From Betaproteobacteria bacterium (lineage in GTDB: Bacteria; Pseudomonadota; Gammaproteobacteria; Burkholderiales; SG8-41), in the NCBI GenBank assembly GCA_016192825.1, contig JACPTK010000074.1:100641-164640 (forward strand): 64,000 nt of DNA. The letters run 5' to 3'. The number at the start of each line of letters is the position of its first letter. Positions within the stretch are counted from its first letter, which is position 1. The position numbers and the translations under genes were made by a program. Of the stretch, positions 32,562 to 42,592 are shown piece after piece. Below the pieces are notes generated by a model. The model saw only the letters and a program-made list of their open reading frames with translations, ran no database searches and had not been told where the DNA came from.

Positions 32562-33881
32562 ATGACAGCCGGCATCGACACCGCAATTTACCGGCGGCGG
32601 CGGGCGCGACTCGCGGCCGCCATGCGGGCAGGCGTTGCGATCGTTCCGACCGCTCCCGAGCGCAGCCGCAACCGGGACACGCACTATCCGTACCGCTTCG
32701 ACAGCTATTTCTACTACCTCACCGGGTTTTGCGAGCCCGAGGCGGTGCTCGTCATTGTTGCCGGCGCGGTGCCCCAGCACATCCTGTTCTGCCGCGACCG
32801 GGATCCCGAGCGCGAAATCTGGGATGGCTTCCGCTACGGCCCTGAGGCGGCGTGCGCCGCGTTCGGCTTCGACGAAGCGCACTCGATCAGCCAGCTCGAC
32901 GCGCTGATGCCGGAACTCATCGCCGATCGCGGCACGCTCTATTGTCATCTGGGCGCGGCCACGGCGTGGGATGTGCGCCTGACGGATTGGCTCAACCGCG
33001 TGCGCGCCCGGGCGCGCAGTGGGGTCACCGCCCCGGGCGAGGTGAAGGACGTCCACGCGCTGCTCGACGAAATGCGCCTCATCAAGGACCCGGAGGAGCT
33101 CTCCGTCATGCGGCGGGCCGCGGCGATCAGCGCCGGCGCGCACCGGCGCGCCATGCACGCGGCCGCGCCGGGCCGGGCCGAATACGAGATCGAAGCGGAA
33201 TTGCTGCACGAATTCCGGCGCCAGGGCGCGCAGGCGCCGGCCTACTCCCCCATCATTGCTGCGGGCAGCCGCGCCTGCGTGCTGCATTACGTGCAAAACG
33301 ACGGCATGCTGAACGACGGTGAGCTGTTGCTGATCGATGCCGGCTGCGAGCTTGACGGCTACGCCGCCGACCTCACGCGCACGTTTCCGGTCAACGGCCG
33401 GTATACCGGTCCGCAGCGCGAGATCTACGACCTGGTCCTGGCGGCGCAGTCGGCGGCGATTGCGGCGGTGAAGCCCGGCGCGCGCTGGGACGCGCCGCAC
33501 CGCGCGGCGGTGGAGACGATCGCGCAGGGGCTGATCGACCTCAAGCTCATCCCCGGCGGGCTAGCCGAGGCCGTGGAAACCGAGGCCTACAGGAAGTTCT
33601 ACATGCACCGCACCGGCCATTGGCTGGGACTCGACGTGCACGATGCGGGTGACTACAAGCTCGAAGGCGAGTGGCGGCCGCTCGCCCCGGGCATGGTGCT
33701 CACGGTCGAGCCGGGCTGCTATATCCGGGGGGGCGAAGGCGTGCCGGAGCGTTTTGCCGGCATCGGGGTGCGCATCGAGGACGACGTGGCCGTCACCGAG
33801 GCGGGCGCCGAGGTACTCACGCACGATGCCCCGAAGGTCCCGGCCGAGGTCGAAGCCTGGATGCGGCGGCGCAATGGCTGA
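32562..33881 (+). CDS. pepP: Xaa-Pro aminopeptidase
   Basis: M24B metallopeptidase that removes an N-terminal residue preceding proline. The 439 residues comprise an N-terminal creatinase-like domain, then a pita-bread domain with the five metal ligands in DAGCELDGYAADLTRTF (two Asp), HRTGHWLGLDVHD (His), TVEPGCY (Glu) and RIEDDV (Glu). It overlaps the next gene by 8 bases and leads a ubiquinone-associated pair, as in E. coli pepP-ubiH. Confidence 0.96.
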   Translation: MTAGIDTAIYRRRRARLAAAMRAGVAIVPTAPERSRNRDTHYPYRFDSYFYYLTGFCEPEAVLVIVAGAVPQHILFCRDRDPEREIWDGFRYGPEAACAAFGFDEAHSISQLDALMPELIADRGTLYCHLGAATAWDVRLTDWLNRVRARARSGVTAPGEVKDVHALLDEMRLIKDPEELSVMRRAAAISAGAHRRAMHAAAPGRAEYEIEAELLHEFRRQGAQAPAYSPIIAAGSRACVLHYVQNDGMLNDGELLLIDAGCELDGYAADLTRTFPVNGRYTGPQREIYDLVLAAQSAAIAAVKPGARWDAPHRAAVETIAQGLIDLKLIPGGLAEAVETEAYRKFYMHRTGHWLGLDVHDAGDYKLEGEWRPLAPGMVLTVEPGCYIRGGEGVPERFAGIGVRIEDDVAVTEAGAEVLTHDAPKVPAEVEAWMRRRNG

Positions 33882-35022
33882 TTACGACGTGCTGATCGTG
33901 GGCGGCGGCCCGGTTGGCGCAACGGTTGCGCTCACCCTGCGCGACGCAGGCCTCGGGTTGGGTCTGCTGGAGGCGCGGGCGCCGCAGGAGGCGCGTTCCG
34001 ACCCGCGCCCGATCGCGCTCTCGCACGGCAGCCGGCTGATCCTGGAGCGGCTCGCGGTGTGGGAGCGGCTTCAACCGGCCACCCCGATTCGACGGATCCA
34101 CGTCTCGCAGCGGGGCGGCTTCGGACGGGTCATGCTCGACGCCGACGAAGCCCGGCTGCCGGCGCTCGGTTACGTGGTGGACTATGGCCGGCTTGCCACG
34201 ACGCTTGCCGGCGCGCTCGAGGCGCAAGGCGGTTGCCATACCGTGCAGGCGACGGTGACCGCTCTCGAAGGCGGCGCAGATGCCGCTCGCGCCAGCTTCG
34301 AGGCCGGCCGCGGTCCCGCGCAGAGGACGGCCCGTCTGATCGCGGTGGCCGACGGCGGCACACTCGCGGCGGCGCGGATGCACGTCCGGGATTACCGCCA
34401 GGCCGTGGTGACCGCGCGCGTGGCCTGCGAGGCCCCGCACCGTAACGTCGCCTACGAGCGTTTCACCCCGGAAGGACCGCTCGCGCTGCTGCCGACGGGC
34501 GACCTGCTGGCGCTGGTGTGGACCACCACGCCCGAGCGCGCGCAACAACTGTGCGAACTGCCTGACGCTGTCTTCCTCGAGCGGCTGCAGAACGCCTTTG
34601 GCGGCCGGCTGGGCGCCTTCAGCGGCGCTGGACCGCGCTCGCAGTTCCCGCTGGCCCTCAGGATTGCCCGTCGCGTGACGGAGCCTCGGATCGTGGCGCT
34701 GGGCAACGCCGCGCAAACCCTGCACCCGGTCGCCGGGCAGGGCCTGAACCTGGGGTTGCGGGACGCCTGGGAGCTCGGGGAGTCGGTCCGAAACAGCCCC
34801 CTCGACGACGTTGGTAGCGCGGCGCACCTCGGATCCTACCGGGCGCGGCGGCGCCTCGACCGCGGCGGCGGCATCGGGTTCACGGACTCGCTGGTGCGCC
34901 TGTTCTCAAACGACATCGCGCCGCTCCGGCTCGCGCGCGGACTGGGGCTTGCGGCGCTGGGCGCCGCGCCGCCGGCCAGGGATTTCGTGGTGCGGAGGAT
35001 GATCTTCGGCTCGCGCGGGTAG
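33874..35022 (+). CDS. FAD-dependent 2-octaprenyl-phenol-type hydroxylase (UbiH/UbiF family)
   Basis: Flavoprotein monooxygenase of ubiquinone synthesis. The 382 residues include the Rossmann motif VGGGPVGATVALTLRDAG, the DG region and the FAD-ribityl motif GNAAQTLHPVAGQG. The ATG at 33874 overlaps the pepP stop by 8 bases. The position next to pepP suggests UbiH. Specificity among UbiH, UbiF and UbiI cannot be settled from the sequence, so no symbol is given. Its C-terminus is typical, ending with a hydrophobic LARGLGLAAL. Confidence 0.9.
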   Translation: MADYDVLIVGGGPVGATVALTLRDAGLGLGLLEARAPQEARSDPRPIALSHGSRLILERLAVWERLQPATPIRRIHVSQRGGFGRVMLDADEARLPALGYVVDYGRLATTLAGALEAQGGCHTVQATVTALEGGADAARASFEAGRGPAQRTARLIAVADGGTLAAARMHVRDYRQAVVTARVACEAPHRNVAYERFTPEGPLALLPTGDLLALVWTTTPERAQQLCELPDAVFLERLQNAFGGRLGAFSGAGPRSQFPLALRIARRVTEPRIVALGNAAQTLHPVAGQGLNLGLRDAWELGESVRNSPLDDVGSAAHLGSYRARRRLDRGGGIGFTDSLVRLFSNDIAPLRLARGLGLAALGAAPPARDFVVRRMIFGSRG

Positions 35023-35239
35023 CGGCCTGTCGCAAGCGCTGCTCGAATTTTTTTGAATAAGTGCTTACATCGCCAAGCGGTTTGGGCGCGCGGCGCGCCG
35101 GCGCATCACGCGCGTGTGGGTTCGCTGCAACACGACGCGTAAAAAAAGCAGGAATTGCTTTTCTTGCACGGACGCAGCGATTACAATGGCGCCCTTCCCC
35201 TGCATTCAGACGGACCCGACCGCGAACACGGCACGCGCG

Positions 35240-36247
35240 ATGCGCATCGGCTCGTATCAGCTCGAGAACAACCTCATCGTCGCGCCGATGGCGGGTGTCA
35301 CCGACCGACCGTTCCGGCAGTTGTGCAAGCGCATGGGCGCGGGCATGGCGGTGTCCGAGATGGTCGCGAGCAATTCGCTGCTGTGGGGTTCGGAAAAAAC
35401 GCGCCGCCGGGCCAATCACGATGGTGAAGTCGAGCCGGTTGCGGTGCAGATCGCCGGGGCGGATCCCCGGATGCTGGCGGAGGCGGCGCGCTACAACGTC
35501 GACCACGGCGCCCAGATCATCGACATCAACATGGGCTGCCCCGCCAAGAAGGTCTGCAGCGTGATGGCCGGCTCGGCCCTGCTCAGGGACGAGCCGCTGG
35601 TCGGGCGCATCCTCGACGCGGTGGTCGCAGCTGCAGGCGTGCCGGTGACGCTCAAGATCCGCACCGGGTGGGACCGCGGTTATCGCAACGCGCTAAGCGT
35701 CGCCAGGACCGCGGAGCGAGCCGGCGTCAAGGCGCTTGCCATTCATGGCCGCACCCGGGCCTGCGGGTTCTCGGGTGAGGCCGAGTACGACACCATCGCC
35801 GCGGTCAAAGCCGAGGTCGGGATCCCGGTGATCGCCAACGGGGATCTCTCCACACCGGAAAAGGTCAAGGCGGTGCTGGATTACACCCGCGCGGACGGTG
35901 TGATGATCGGGCGCGCCGCCCAGGGCCGGCCGTGGATGTTCCGCGAGATCCAGCACTATCTGCGGACCGGCGATCGCCTCCCGCCGCCGGAGGTGCAGGA
36001 GATCCACCGCGTGCTGCTCGCCCACCTCAACGAGCTCTATGCCTTCTACGGCGAGCACACCGGCGTGCGCGTCGCGCGCAAGCATATTTCCTGGTACACG
36101 AAGGGCTTGGCCGGCTCGGCGGCGTTTCGCCACGCCATGAACCAGCTCGAGACGAGCGCCGCGCAGCTTGCGGCGGTGAACGGATTTTTCGCGCAGCTCG
36201 CGCAGAGCGGGCGGCGCCTGACCTATGTCGAGGAACGGGCAGCATGA
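35240..36247 (+). CDS. dusB: tRNA-dihydrouridine synthase B
   Basis: FMN enzyme reducing uridine to dihydrouridine in tRNA. The 335 residues include NNLIVAPMAGVTDRPFRQLC (quoted in part), the catalytic Cys in MGCPAKKVC, IHGRTRACGFSGEAEYD and the phosphate-binding GIPVIANGD. ATG at 35240 is preferred over earlier in-frame codons because it aligns with the conserved start. Its stop overlaps the fis start as ATGA, the same dusB-fis operon as in gammaproteobacteria. Confidence 0.96.
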   Translation: MRIGSYQLENNLIVAPMAGVTDRPFRQLCKRMGAGMAVSEMVASNSLLWGSEKTRRRANHDGEVEPVAVQIAGADPRMLAEAARYNVDHGAQIIDINMGCPAKKVCSVMAGSALLRDEPLVGRILDAVVAAAGVPVTLKIRTGWDRGYRNALSVARTAERAGVKALAIHGRTRACGFSGEAEYDTIAAVKAEVGIPVIANGDLSTPEKVKAVLDYTRADGVMIGRAAQGRPWMFREIQHYLRTGDRLPPPEVQEIHRVLLAHLNELYAFYGEHTGVRVARKHISWYTKGLAGSAAFRHAMNQLETSAAQLAAVNGFFAQLAQSGRRLTYVEERAA

Positions 36248-36483
36248 TCAACGAAAACGAAATGGCGCGCATGGTGCGCAGAGCGATCGAGGGCTATTTC
36301 CGCGACCTCGACGGGGAGAAACCCTGCGCGGTCTATGACATGGTGATCAATTGCGTCGAAAAGCCCCTGCTGGAAAGCGTATTGCACCGCGTGCGCGGCA
36401 ACCAGTCCCACGCCGCCGCGATGCTCGGCATCAACCGCAATACCCTGCGCAAGAAGATGAGGGTGCACGGCATCAAGTTCTAG
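36244..36483 (+). CDS. fis: DNA-binding protein Fis
   Basis: Nucleoid-associated regulator and bending protein. It has 79 residues with the C-terminal helix-turn-helix (NQSHAAAMLGINRNTLRKKM) typical of Fis. The N-terminal beta-hairpin is shorter than in E. coli (98 residues), as in other betaproteobacteria. It is translationally coupled to dusB. The TAG stop lies in a CTAG, after which a GGATTGAG-type repeat begins. Confidence 0.95.
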   Translation: MINENEMARMVRRAIEGYFRDLDGEKPCAVYDMVINCVEKPLLESVLHRVRGNQSHAAAMLGINRNTLRKKMRVHGIKF

Positions 36484-36555
36484 GATTGAGGACCGAGGAT
36501 TGAGTATTTAGTAGACCCAATCACTGGCCGCAACTCGCTCAATCCTCAATCCGAG
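36483..36555. repeat. Degenerate GGATTGAG repeat with inverted arms between fis and purH
   Basis: GGATTGAG occurs at 36483-36490 and again about 12 bases later. Its complement, CTCAATCCTCAATCC, occurs at about 36538-36552. The whole fis-purH gap is therefore a short-period repeat that can form an imperfect hairpin. No terminator T-run follows. Confidence 0.5.
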
Positions 36556-36573
36556 TCGCTCGATCCTGCCGTC

Positions 36574-38136
36574 ATGGCCGTCATCAAGCAGGCGCTCATC
36601 AGCGTCTCGGATAAGACCGGCATCGTCGAATTCGCGCGCGGCCTGGACGGTTTCGGCGTCACCCTGGTTTCCACCGGTGGCACCGCGAAACTCCTCAAGG
36701 AGGCCGGGCTCAAGGTAACGGAGGTTGCCGACTACACCGGCTTTCCGGAGATGCTCGATGGACGGGTGAAAACCCTCCACCCCAGGGTGCACGCCGGCAT
36801 CCTCGCCCGGCGCGATGCGCCCGCGCACATGGCGGCGCTCGGCAAGGCAGCCATCCCCACCATCGACTTGGTGGTCGTCAATCTTTATCCCTTCGGCGCG
36901 ACCGTTGCCCGCCCCGGGTGCACGCTTGCCGAGGCGATCGAGAATATCGACATCGGCGGTCCCGCCATGGTGAGGAGCGCCGCCAAGAATTGCGAGCACG
37001 TGGCGGTGGTGACTGATCCGGCGGATTACGCGCCGATCCTGACGGAAATGGCCGCGGCGGCCGGCGCGCTCGGCGCCGACACGAGGTTTCGCCTTGCGCA
37101 GAAGGCGTTTTCCCATACCGCGCAATACGACGGCGCGATCAGCAATTATCTGACCGCGCTCGATGCCACGAGAAGCCGGACCCGCTTTCCGCAGCGGCTC
37201 AACCTGCAGTTCGAGCGGGTCCAGGCCATGCGCTACGGGGAAAACCCGCACCAGGAAGCGGCGTTCTACCGCGATTTGCGGCCGGCGCCGGGCAGCCTTG
37301 GCGCCTACCGCCAGCTGCAGGGCAAGGAATTGTCCTACAACAACATCGCCGATGCCGATGCGGCGTGGGAATGCGTCAAGAGCTTCGGCGAACCGGCCTG
37401 CGTCATTGTCAAGCATGCCAATCCCTGCGGTGCCGCTATCGCGGACAGCCTGACTGACGCCTACCGCAAGGCGCATGCCACCGACCCCACCTCGGCTTTT
37501 GGCGGCATCATTGCCTTCAATCGCGAGCTCGACGGGCCCACTGCACGGGCCGTCCTGCAGCAGTTCGTCGAAGTGGTCATCGCGCCTGTCATCGCGCCGG
37601 ATGCTGCGCAGGCGCTGGCGGGCAAACCCGGCGTCCGCGCGCTCGAGGTGCCGCTTGCGCCGGGCGCCAACGATTACGACTTCAAGCGCGTGGGCGGCGG
37701 GCTGCTGGTGCAGACACCCGACACGGCGGTCGTCGATGCTGCGGGGCTCAACGCCGTCACCCGGGTCAAGCCCACGGCGGCGCAGGTTGCCGACCTTCTC
37801 TTTGCCTGGCGCGTGGCCAAGTTCGTGAAATCGAACGCCATCGTGTTCTGCGGCGGGGGACGGACGCTCGGCGTGGGCGCGGGCCAGATGAGCCGCGTCG
37901 ACTCGGCGCGGATTGCCGCCTTCAAGGCGGAGAGCGCCGGACTCGCGCTCACGGGAGCGGTGGTCGCCTCCGACGCCTTCTTCCCGTTCCGCGACGGCGT
38001 GGACGTGGTGGTCGGCGCGGGCGCCCGCGCCATCATTCAGCCGGGCGGGAGCCTGCGCGACGAGGAAGTCGTCGCCGCCGCCGACGAGCATGGCGTCGCC
38101 ATGGTCTTCACCGGCTATCGGCATTTCAGACACTAG
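36574..38136 (+). CDS. purH: Bifunctional AICAR transformylase / IMP cyclohydrolase
   Basis: Last two steps of IMP synthesis. The 520 residues comprise an N-terminal MGS-like IMPCH domain ([25 protein letters not shown]), and a C-terminal transformylase domain with the catalytic KH in [11 protein letters not shown] and [10 protein letters not shown]. The C-terminus, YRHFRH, is canonical. Its TAG stop is in the CTAG that begins repeat copy C. The last 17 coding bases are repeated, inverted, beyond the element (38344-38360). Confidence 0.97.
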   Translation: MAVIKQALISVSDKTGIVEFARGLDGFGVTLVSTGGTAKLLKEAGLKVTEVADYTGFPEMLDGRVKTLHPRVHAGILARRDAPAHMAALGKAAIPTIDLVVVNLYPFGATVARPGCTLAEAIENIDIGGPAMVRSAAKNCEHVAVVTDPADYAPILTEMAAAAGALGADTRFRLAQKAFSHTAQYDGAISNYLTALDATRSRTRFPQRLNLQFERVQAMRYGENPHQEAAFYRDLRPAPGSLGAYRQLQGKELSYNNIADADAAWECVKSFGEPACVIVKHANPCGAAIADSLTDAYRKAHATDPTSAFGGIIAFNRELDGPTARAVLQQFVEVVIAPVIAPDAAQALAGKPGVRALEVPLAPGANDYDFKRVGGGLLVQTPDTAVVDAAGLNAVTRVKPTAAQVADLLFAWRVAKFVKSNAIVFCGGGRTLGVGAGQMSRVDSARIAAFKAESAGLALTGAVVASDAFFPFRDGVDVVVGAGARAIIQPGGSLRDEEVVAAADEHGVAMVFTGYRHFRH

Positions 38137-38342
38137 CAGCCTGTCGGACCTGAAGCTCCGACAGGCTGCTAAATGCAAAACCGCCCGCTGACTTACGACA
38201 GAGTGGAGTGAAAAGCGTGTTTTTGCCACCAGGAAGTGCAGGAACAGCGGCGAATTCAGGTATTTCGAATCCAAAGCTGTCGTTTTCCTGCGGGCGGTTT
38301 TGCGTAAGGAGTGTGTCGGGGCAAAGCCCGACACACTCCTAG
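38133..38342. mobile_element. Palindromic MITE-like element, copy C
   Basis: 210 bp bounded by CTAG (38133-38136 and 38339-38342). Left hairpin AGCAGCCTGTCGGA / TCCGACAGGCTGCT, inner boxes GCAAAACCGCCCGC and GCGGGCGGTTTTGC, right hairpin AGGAGTGTGTCGGG / CCCGACACACTCCT. The ends are imperfect inverted repeats of each other (CAGCCTGTCGG against GAGTGTGTCGG). External flanks at 38117-38133 and 38344-38360 form a 17-base inverted repeat with one mismatch. Best preserved of the three copies. Confidence 0.78.
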
Positions 38343-38429
38343 CGTGTCCGAAATGCCGATGGTTGCTGACGGTTCGTTGATGTTCGCGCGCTCCCGATCC
38401 ACATTCGCTGTTTCGATTTCGCAGCTGCC

Positions 38430-39707
38430 ATGAAATTGCTTGTTATCGGGTCGGGAGCGCGTGAACATGCGCTGGCGTGGAAGCTCTCCCGCTCGCCGCG
38501 TGTCTCGCGCGTGTTCGTTGCGCCCGGCAACGCCGGCACCGCGCGCGAGGACGGGCTTGCCAACGGGGCCGCGGCCTCGATACCGGAGTGGATCGACTTT
38601 GCGAGAAAGGAAGTCGTGGCGTTCACCGTCGTTGGCCCGGAGGCGCCGCTTGCCGAGGGCATCGTGGACGCGTTTCAAGCGGCGGGATTGAGGATCTTCG
38701 GGCCGGTCCGCGCGGCCGCCCGGCTCGAGAGCTCCAAGGAATTCGCCAAGAGCTTCATGCAGCGCCACGGTATACCGACCGCGGCCTACGCGGCGTTCAG
38801 CGAGGCCGCTCCGGCGCACGAGTACGTGGAACGCAACCACGCGCCCATCGTCATCAAGGCCGACGGGCTTGCAGCCGGCAAGGGCGTGGTGGTGGCGATG
38901 AGCGCGGCCGAAGCGCACGCGGCGGTGGACGCGATGCTCACCGAGGGAAAGCTGGGCCTGGCAGGCACGCGGGTCGTGATCGAGGAGTACCTGGACGGCG
39001 AGGAAGCGAGCTTCATCGTGCTCGCCGATGGCCGGCATGCGCTGCCGATGGCGAGCAGCCAGGACCACAAGCGGCTGCTCGACGGGGATCGCGGCCCCAA
39101 TACGGGCGGCATGGGCGCATATTCCCCTGCGCCGGTGGTCAGTCCCGCGGTCCACGCGCGGGTGATGCGGGAAGTGATCCAACCGGCGCTCGCCGGGATG
39201 GTGAAGGATGGCACGCCCTACCGCGGCTTTCTCTACGCCGGGTTGATGATCGGCCGCGACGGCCGGGTCAAGGTGCTGGAATTCAACTGCCGCATGGGCG
39301 ACCCGGAAACGCAGCCGATCCTCCTGCGGTTGAAGAGCGACCTCGTCGCCCTGATCGAGCACGCGCTCGCCGGCAGCCTCGACAAGGCGGAAGCCGAGTG
39401 GGACACGCGCGTCGCGCTCGCGGTGGTGCTGGCCGCGCACGGCTACCCGGACGCGCCGCGCAGGGGCGATGCGATCCACGGCCTGCCGGGGCCGGAGGCC
39501 GATTGTCACGTGTTCCATTCCGGCACGGCGCTGAACGGCAGGGACGTCGTCGTGAGCGGCGGACGCGTGCTGAGCGTCACGGCGCTCGGCGGCACCGTGC
39601 GCGCCGCACAGCGGCGCGCCTACGAAATCGCCGAGAAGATTCGCTTCGAGGGCATGCAGTTCCGGCGCGATATCGGCCACCGCGCGCTCGGCGGGGGACG
39701 GAAATAG
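38430..39707 (+). CDS. purD: Phosphoribosylamine-glycine ligase
   Basis: ATP-grasp enzyme of purine synthesis making GAR. The 425 residues include the N-terminal GSGAREHALAW, the ATP-grasp core with IKADGLAAGKGVVVA, the conserved DHKRLLDGDRGPNTGGMGAYSP segment (quoted in part: GPNTGGMGAYSP) and EFNCRMGDPETQP. purH and purD are adjacent, the normal pairing, but are now separated by the 210-bp repeat. Confidence 0.97.
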   Translation: MKLLVIGSGAREHALAWKLSRSPRVSRVFVAPGNAGTAREDGLANGAAASIPEWIDFARKEVVAFTVVGPEAPLAEGIVDAFQAAGLRIFGPVRAAARLESSKEFAKSFMQRHGIPTAAYAAFSEAAPAHEYVERNHAPIVIKADGLAAGKGVVVAMSAAEAHAAVDAMLTEGKLGLAGTRVVIEEYLDGEEASFIVLADGRHALPMASSQDHKRLLDGDRGPNTGGMGAYSPAPVVSPAVHARVMREVIQPALAGMVKDGTPYRGFLYAGLMIGRDGRVKVLEFNCRMGDPETQPILLRLKSDLVALIEHALAGSLDKAEAEWDTRVALAVVLAAHGYPDAPRRGDAIHGLPGPEADCHVFHSGTALNGRDVVVSGGRVLSVTALGGTVRAAQRRAYEIAEKIRFEGMQFRRDIGHRALGGGRK

Positions 39708-39724
39708 CAGCGAGGAGGTTACGA

Positions 39725-40591
39725 ATGGGTATGCGCTACGACCGGGCGGGCCAGGACCTCGGCAACATCATCCTGCTCGAGCACGTGAACGTCACGATTC
39801 CCGACCAGCGGCTCGCGACGATCTTCTACGTGAGCGGCCTGGGCCTGACCCGCGACCCCTACCTTATGACCGGGACCGACAATATGTGGGTGAACGTGGG
39901 CCGCAGCCAGTTTCACCTGCCGTCGCGGGGCACCCAGGTGCTGCGCGGCCGCGTTGGCCTCGTGGTGCCCGATCTCGTCGCGCTGAAGCGCCGCCTGGAA
40001 AAGGTGGCGCCGCTGCTGGCGGAGACGCGTTATGCGTGGGCGGAGCGCGACGGCGCGATCGAGGCGACCTGCCCGTGGGGCAACCGCTACCGTTGCCACG
40101 CGCCCGCCGCCGAGTTCGGGCCGACCGAGCTCGCGATTGCCTACGTGGAGTTCGATGTGCCGGCCGGCGCCGCGCCCGGCATCGCGCGATTCTACGGGGA
40201 CATCCTCGGCGCCCGCGCGGCCCTGGCCGGCGGTCGTGGCGACCGCACCGCTGTCATCTCCACCGGCCTCGCGCAGCGGCTCATCTTTCGGGAGACCGCG
40301 CGCCCGCTGCCGGACTACGACGGGCACCACATCCAAGTCTACATCGCGGATTTCTCCGGGCCCCACCGCCGCTTGCTGGAGCGCGGGCTTGTTACCGAGG
40401 AGAGCGACGAGTACCAGTACCGCTTCCGCGAGCTCGTCGACCCGGAAAGCGGACAAGCGCTCTTCACCATCGAGCACGAGGTGCGCAGCCTCACTCATCC
40501 GCTCTACGCGCGCCCCCTCGTCAACCGCAATCCCGCGCAAAGCAACCGCGGCTATGTGCGCGGTCACGACGCCTTCCGCGGCACCTACTGA
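39725..40591 (+). CDS. VOC (glyoxalase/dioxygenase fold) family protein
   Basis: Protein of 288 residues with two vicinal-oxygen-chelate modules: residues about 18-125 (EHVNVTIPDQRLATIFYVS) and 138-260 (IAYVEFDVP, FYGDILGA). The second half ends with a fairly conserved NRNPAQSNRGYVRGHDAF tail seen in uncharacterised VOC proteins. GAGGAGG lies 5 bases ahead of the ATG, a strong SD. Metal ligands are incompletely conserved by eye (EHVN gives a Glu-His pair). Substrate is unknown. It is 17 bases after purD but there is no pathway link. Confidence 0.85.
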   Translation: MGMRYDRAGQDLGNIILLEHVNVTIPDQRLATIFYVSGLGLTRDPYLMTGTDNMWVNVGRSQFHLPSRGTQVLRGRVGLVVPDLVALKRRLEKVAPLLAETRYAWAERDGAIEATCPWGNRYRCHAPAAEFGPTELAIAYVEFDVPAGAAPGIARFYGDILGARAALAGGRGDRTAVISTGLAQRLIFRETARPLPDYDGHHIQVYIADFSGPHRRLLERGLVTEESDEYQYRFRELVDPESGQALFTIEHEVRSLTHPLYARPLVNRNPAQSNRGYVRGHDAFRGTY

Positions 40592-40710
40592 ACGAGGCCG
40601 GGCGGCCACGAACCGCATAGCGGGTGGGGTGGGCACCCTGCTAGAATCTCCCGGAGTTACCGCGAAACGGGAGGCCCGATCGCGGAGGATGACGAAGAGG
40701 AGGCGTTCCT

Positions 40711-41688
40711 ATGCTGGCCTTACTGGGTGCCGTACGACCGTTCCTCGCGATTTTGGCGCTGCTCGCCGTCCTCGCGCCGGCGCAGGCGCAGGAGGCGTTT
40801 CCGGGCAACAGACCGATCGAACTGGTCGTGCTGTTTCCCGCAGGCAGCTCCGCCGACGTCACGGCGCGCGTGCTCGCCGAGGGCATGGGGAAACGCCTCG
40901 GCACGCAGATTGTCGTGGTGAACCGGCCCGGCGGCGGCGGCGCGGTCGGCTACAGATACGCCGTGAACCAGGCTCCCGACGGCCACCATCTGGTGTGGAA
41001 CTCGAACTCGATCTCGACCACGTACCATACCGGCATGCTGCCGTTCGACTACAAGTCGTTCACGCCGGTGGCACGCGTTCAGATTGAAACGCCGCTGCTG
41101 TTCGTCCGGAGCGATTCGCCCTGGAAGTCCTTGCGCGACATCCTGCAATACGCCAAGGCCAACCCCGGCAAGCTTACCGTCGGCAACTCCGGCTTCGGCA
41201 GTCACACCCATCTTTCGGCGGTGTGGTTGTTTCGGGCGGCCGGCGCGAGCATCACGGACGTGCCGTTCAACGCCGCGCAGGTGGTGCCGAGCCTGCTCGG
41301 CGGGCACGTCGATTCCGTGGTCCAGTTGCCGGGCGCGCTCGCGGGCCACGTGCAGGTGGGCACGGTGCGCGCGCTGGTTGCGCTGAGCGGCGCGCGCGAC
41401 GCATCGTTTCCGGGCGTGCCGACCGCCCAGGAGGCGGGATTGAGCGCCGTCGCCGAGCTCTGGCGCGGCATCGTTGTCCCACGGGGCACGCCGCAACCCA
41501 TTGTGGCGAGGCTGGAGAAGGTCATCCGCGAAACGGTGATGGATCCGCACTTTTCGCGCGCCGCGGAAAAGCTGCTCGCGACACCCGCATTCCTGCCGAG
41601 GGCTGAATTCGGTCGGCTGATCGCCCGGGAAGACGTCGAGATCGCCAAGGCGGTCGCGACGATGGGGCTCAAGAAGTCGGCGAAGTGA
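40711..41688 (+). CDS. Tripartite tricarboxylate transporter substrate-binding protein (Bug family)
   Basis: Periplasmic solute receptor, 325 residues, with a signal peptide ending PAQAQ. It carries the Bug hallmarks: [24 protein letters not shown] near the mature start (quoted in part: [15 protein letters not shown]), [29 protein letters not shown] and the C-terminal [12 protein letters not shown]. These proteins bind carboxylates. No TctA/TctB membrane genes lie nearby, so it is an orphan receptor, as is usual for the large Bug families of betaproteobacteria. Confidence 0.93.
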   Translation: MLALLGAVRPFLAILALLAVLAPAQAQEAFPGNRPIELVVLFPAGSSADVTARVLAEGMGKRLGTQIVVVNRPGGGGAVGYRYAVNQAPDGHHLVWNSNSISTTYHTGMLPFDYKSFTPVARVQIETPLLFVRSDSPWKSLRDILQYAKANPGKLTVGNSGFGSHTHLSAVWLFRAAGASITDVPFNAAQVVPSLLGGHVDSVVQLPGALAGHVQVGTVRALVALSGARDASFPGVPTAQEAGLSAVAELWRGIVVPRGTPQPIVARLEKVIRETVMDPHFSRAAEKLLATPAFLPRAEFGRLIAREDVEIAKAVATMGLKKSAK

Positions 41689-41692
41689 CCGG

Positions 41693-42592
41693 TTGGACAC
41701 CGCCGCGGTCAAGCAGCACCTGCTCGAGCTTCAGCAAACGATAGTCGCGCGACTCGCCGCGGTCGACGGCCGCGGTTTCCGGCAGGACGAATGGACCCGG
41801 CCGGAGGGCGGCGGCGGGATCACGCAACTGATCGAGGAGGGGGACATCTTCGAGCGCGCGGGCGTGAACTTCTCGCACGTGCACGGCGCGCGCCTGCCGC
41901 CGTCGGCCAGCGCCAGCCGCCCCGAGCTCGCCGGCCGTTCGTTCCAGGCGATGGGCGTCTCGCTGGTCCTGCATCCGCGCAACCCCTACGTTCCCACCGT
42001 CCACATGAACGTGCGCTTCTTCGTGGCGCAGAAGGGCGGCGCAAGCCCGGTGTGGTGGTTCGGTGGCGGCATGGATCTCACCCCTTACTACCCGTTTGCC
42101 GAGGACGTGCGTCATTTCCACCGCGTCTGCCGCGACGCGCTCGCGCCGTTCGGGTCCGGCCGGCATGCCCGCTATAAGCGGTGGTGCGACGATTATTTCT
42201 ACCTCAAGCACCGCGCCGAGCCGCGCGGCGTCGGCGGCATTTTCTTCGACGACCTGAACGAGCCCGATTTCGCGGCCAGCTTCGCGCTGGTCCGAAGCGT
42301 GGGCGCGCATTTCCTGCCGGCGTACCTTCCGATCCTCGAGCGGCGCCAGGGAATGGCCTATGGCGAACGCGAGCGCGCGTTCCAGGCCTATCGCCGCGGC
42401 CGCTATGTCGAGTTCAACCTGGTGTACGACCGCGGCACGCTGTTCGGGCTGCAATCGGGCGGGCGCGCCGAGTCCGTCCTCATGTCGCTGCCCCCGCGCG
42501 TCGAGTGGCGTTACGACTGGAAGCCCGCGCCGGGCAGCCCCGAGGAAAAGCTCTACGCGGAATTCCTCGTCCCGCGGGACTGGGCGGATTAG
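41693..42592 (+). CDS. hemF: Oxygen-dependent coproporphyrinogen III oxidase
   Basis: Oxidises coproporphyrinogen III to protoporphyrinogen IX with O2. The 299 residues include the family signatures [33 protein letters not shown] and GIFFDDL. The start is TTG at 41693, 4 bases after the preceding stop, because no ATG or GTG fits the conserved N-terminus. It converges on the Ser/Thr kinase gene, and the two stops overlap (TTAG at 42589-42592). Presence of HemF implies aerobic haem synthesis. Confidence 0.95.
   Translation: MDTAAVKQHLLELQQTIVARLAAVDGRGFRQDEWTRPEGGGGITQLIEEGDIFERAGVNFSHVHGARLPPSASASRPELAGRSFQAMGVSLVLHPRNPYVPTVHMNVRFFVAQKGGASPVWWFGGGMDLTPYYPFAEDVRHFHRVCRDALAPFGSGRHARYKRWCDDYFYLKHRAEPRGVGGIFFDDLNEPDFAASFALVRSVGAHFLPAYLPILERRQGMAYGERERAFQAYRRGRYVEFNLVYDRGTLFGLQSGGRAESVLMSLPPRVEWRYDWKPAPGSPEEKLYAEFLVPRDWAD

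Noticed and set aside
38477..39724. 1.2-kb N-terminal extension of the VOC gene, antiparallel in content to purD
   Set aside because: It is the alternative frame of purD, Arg/Gly-rich noise. A strong SD and ATG at 39725 give the true start.
42589..42592. Frame disruption at the hemF / kinase junction
   Set aside because: The two genes simply converge with overlapping stops (TTAG); both proteins are full length.
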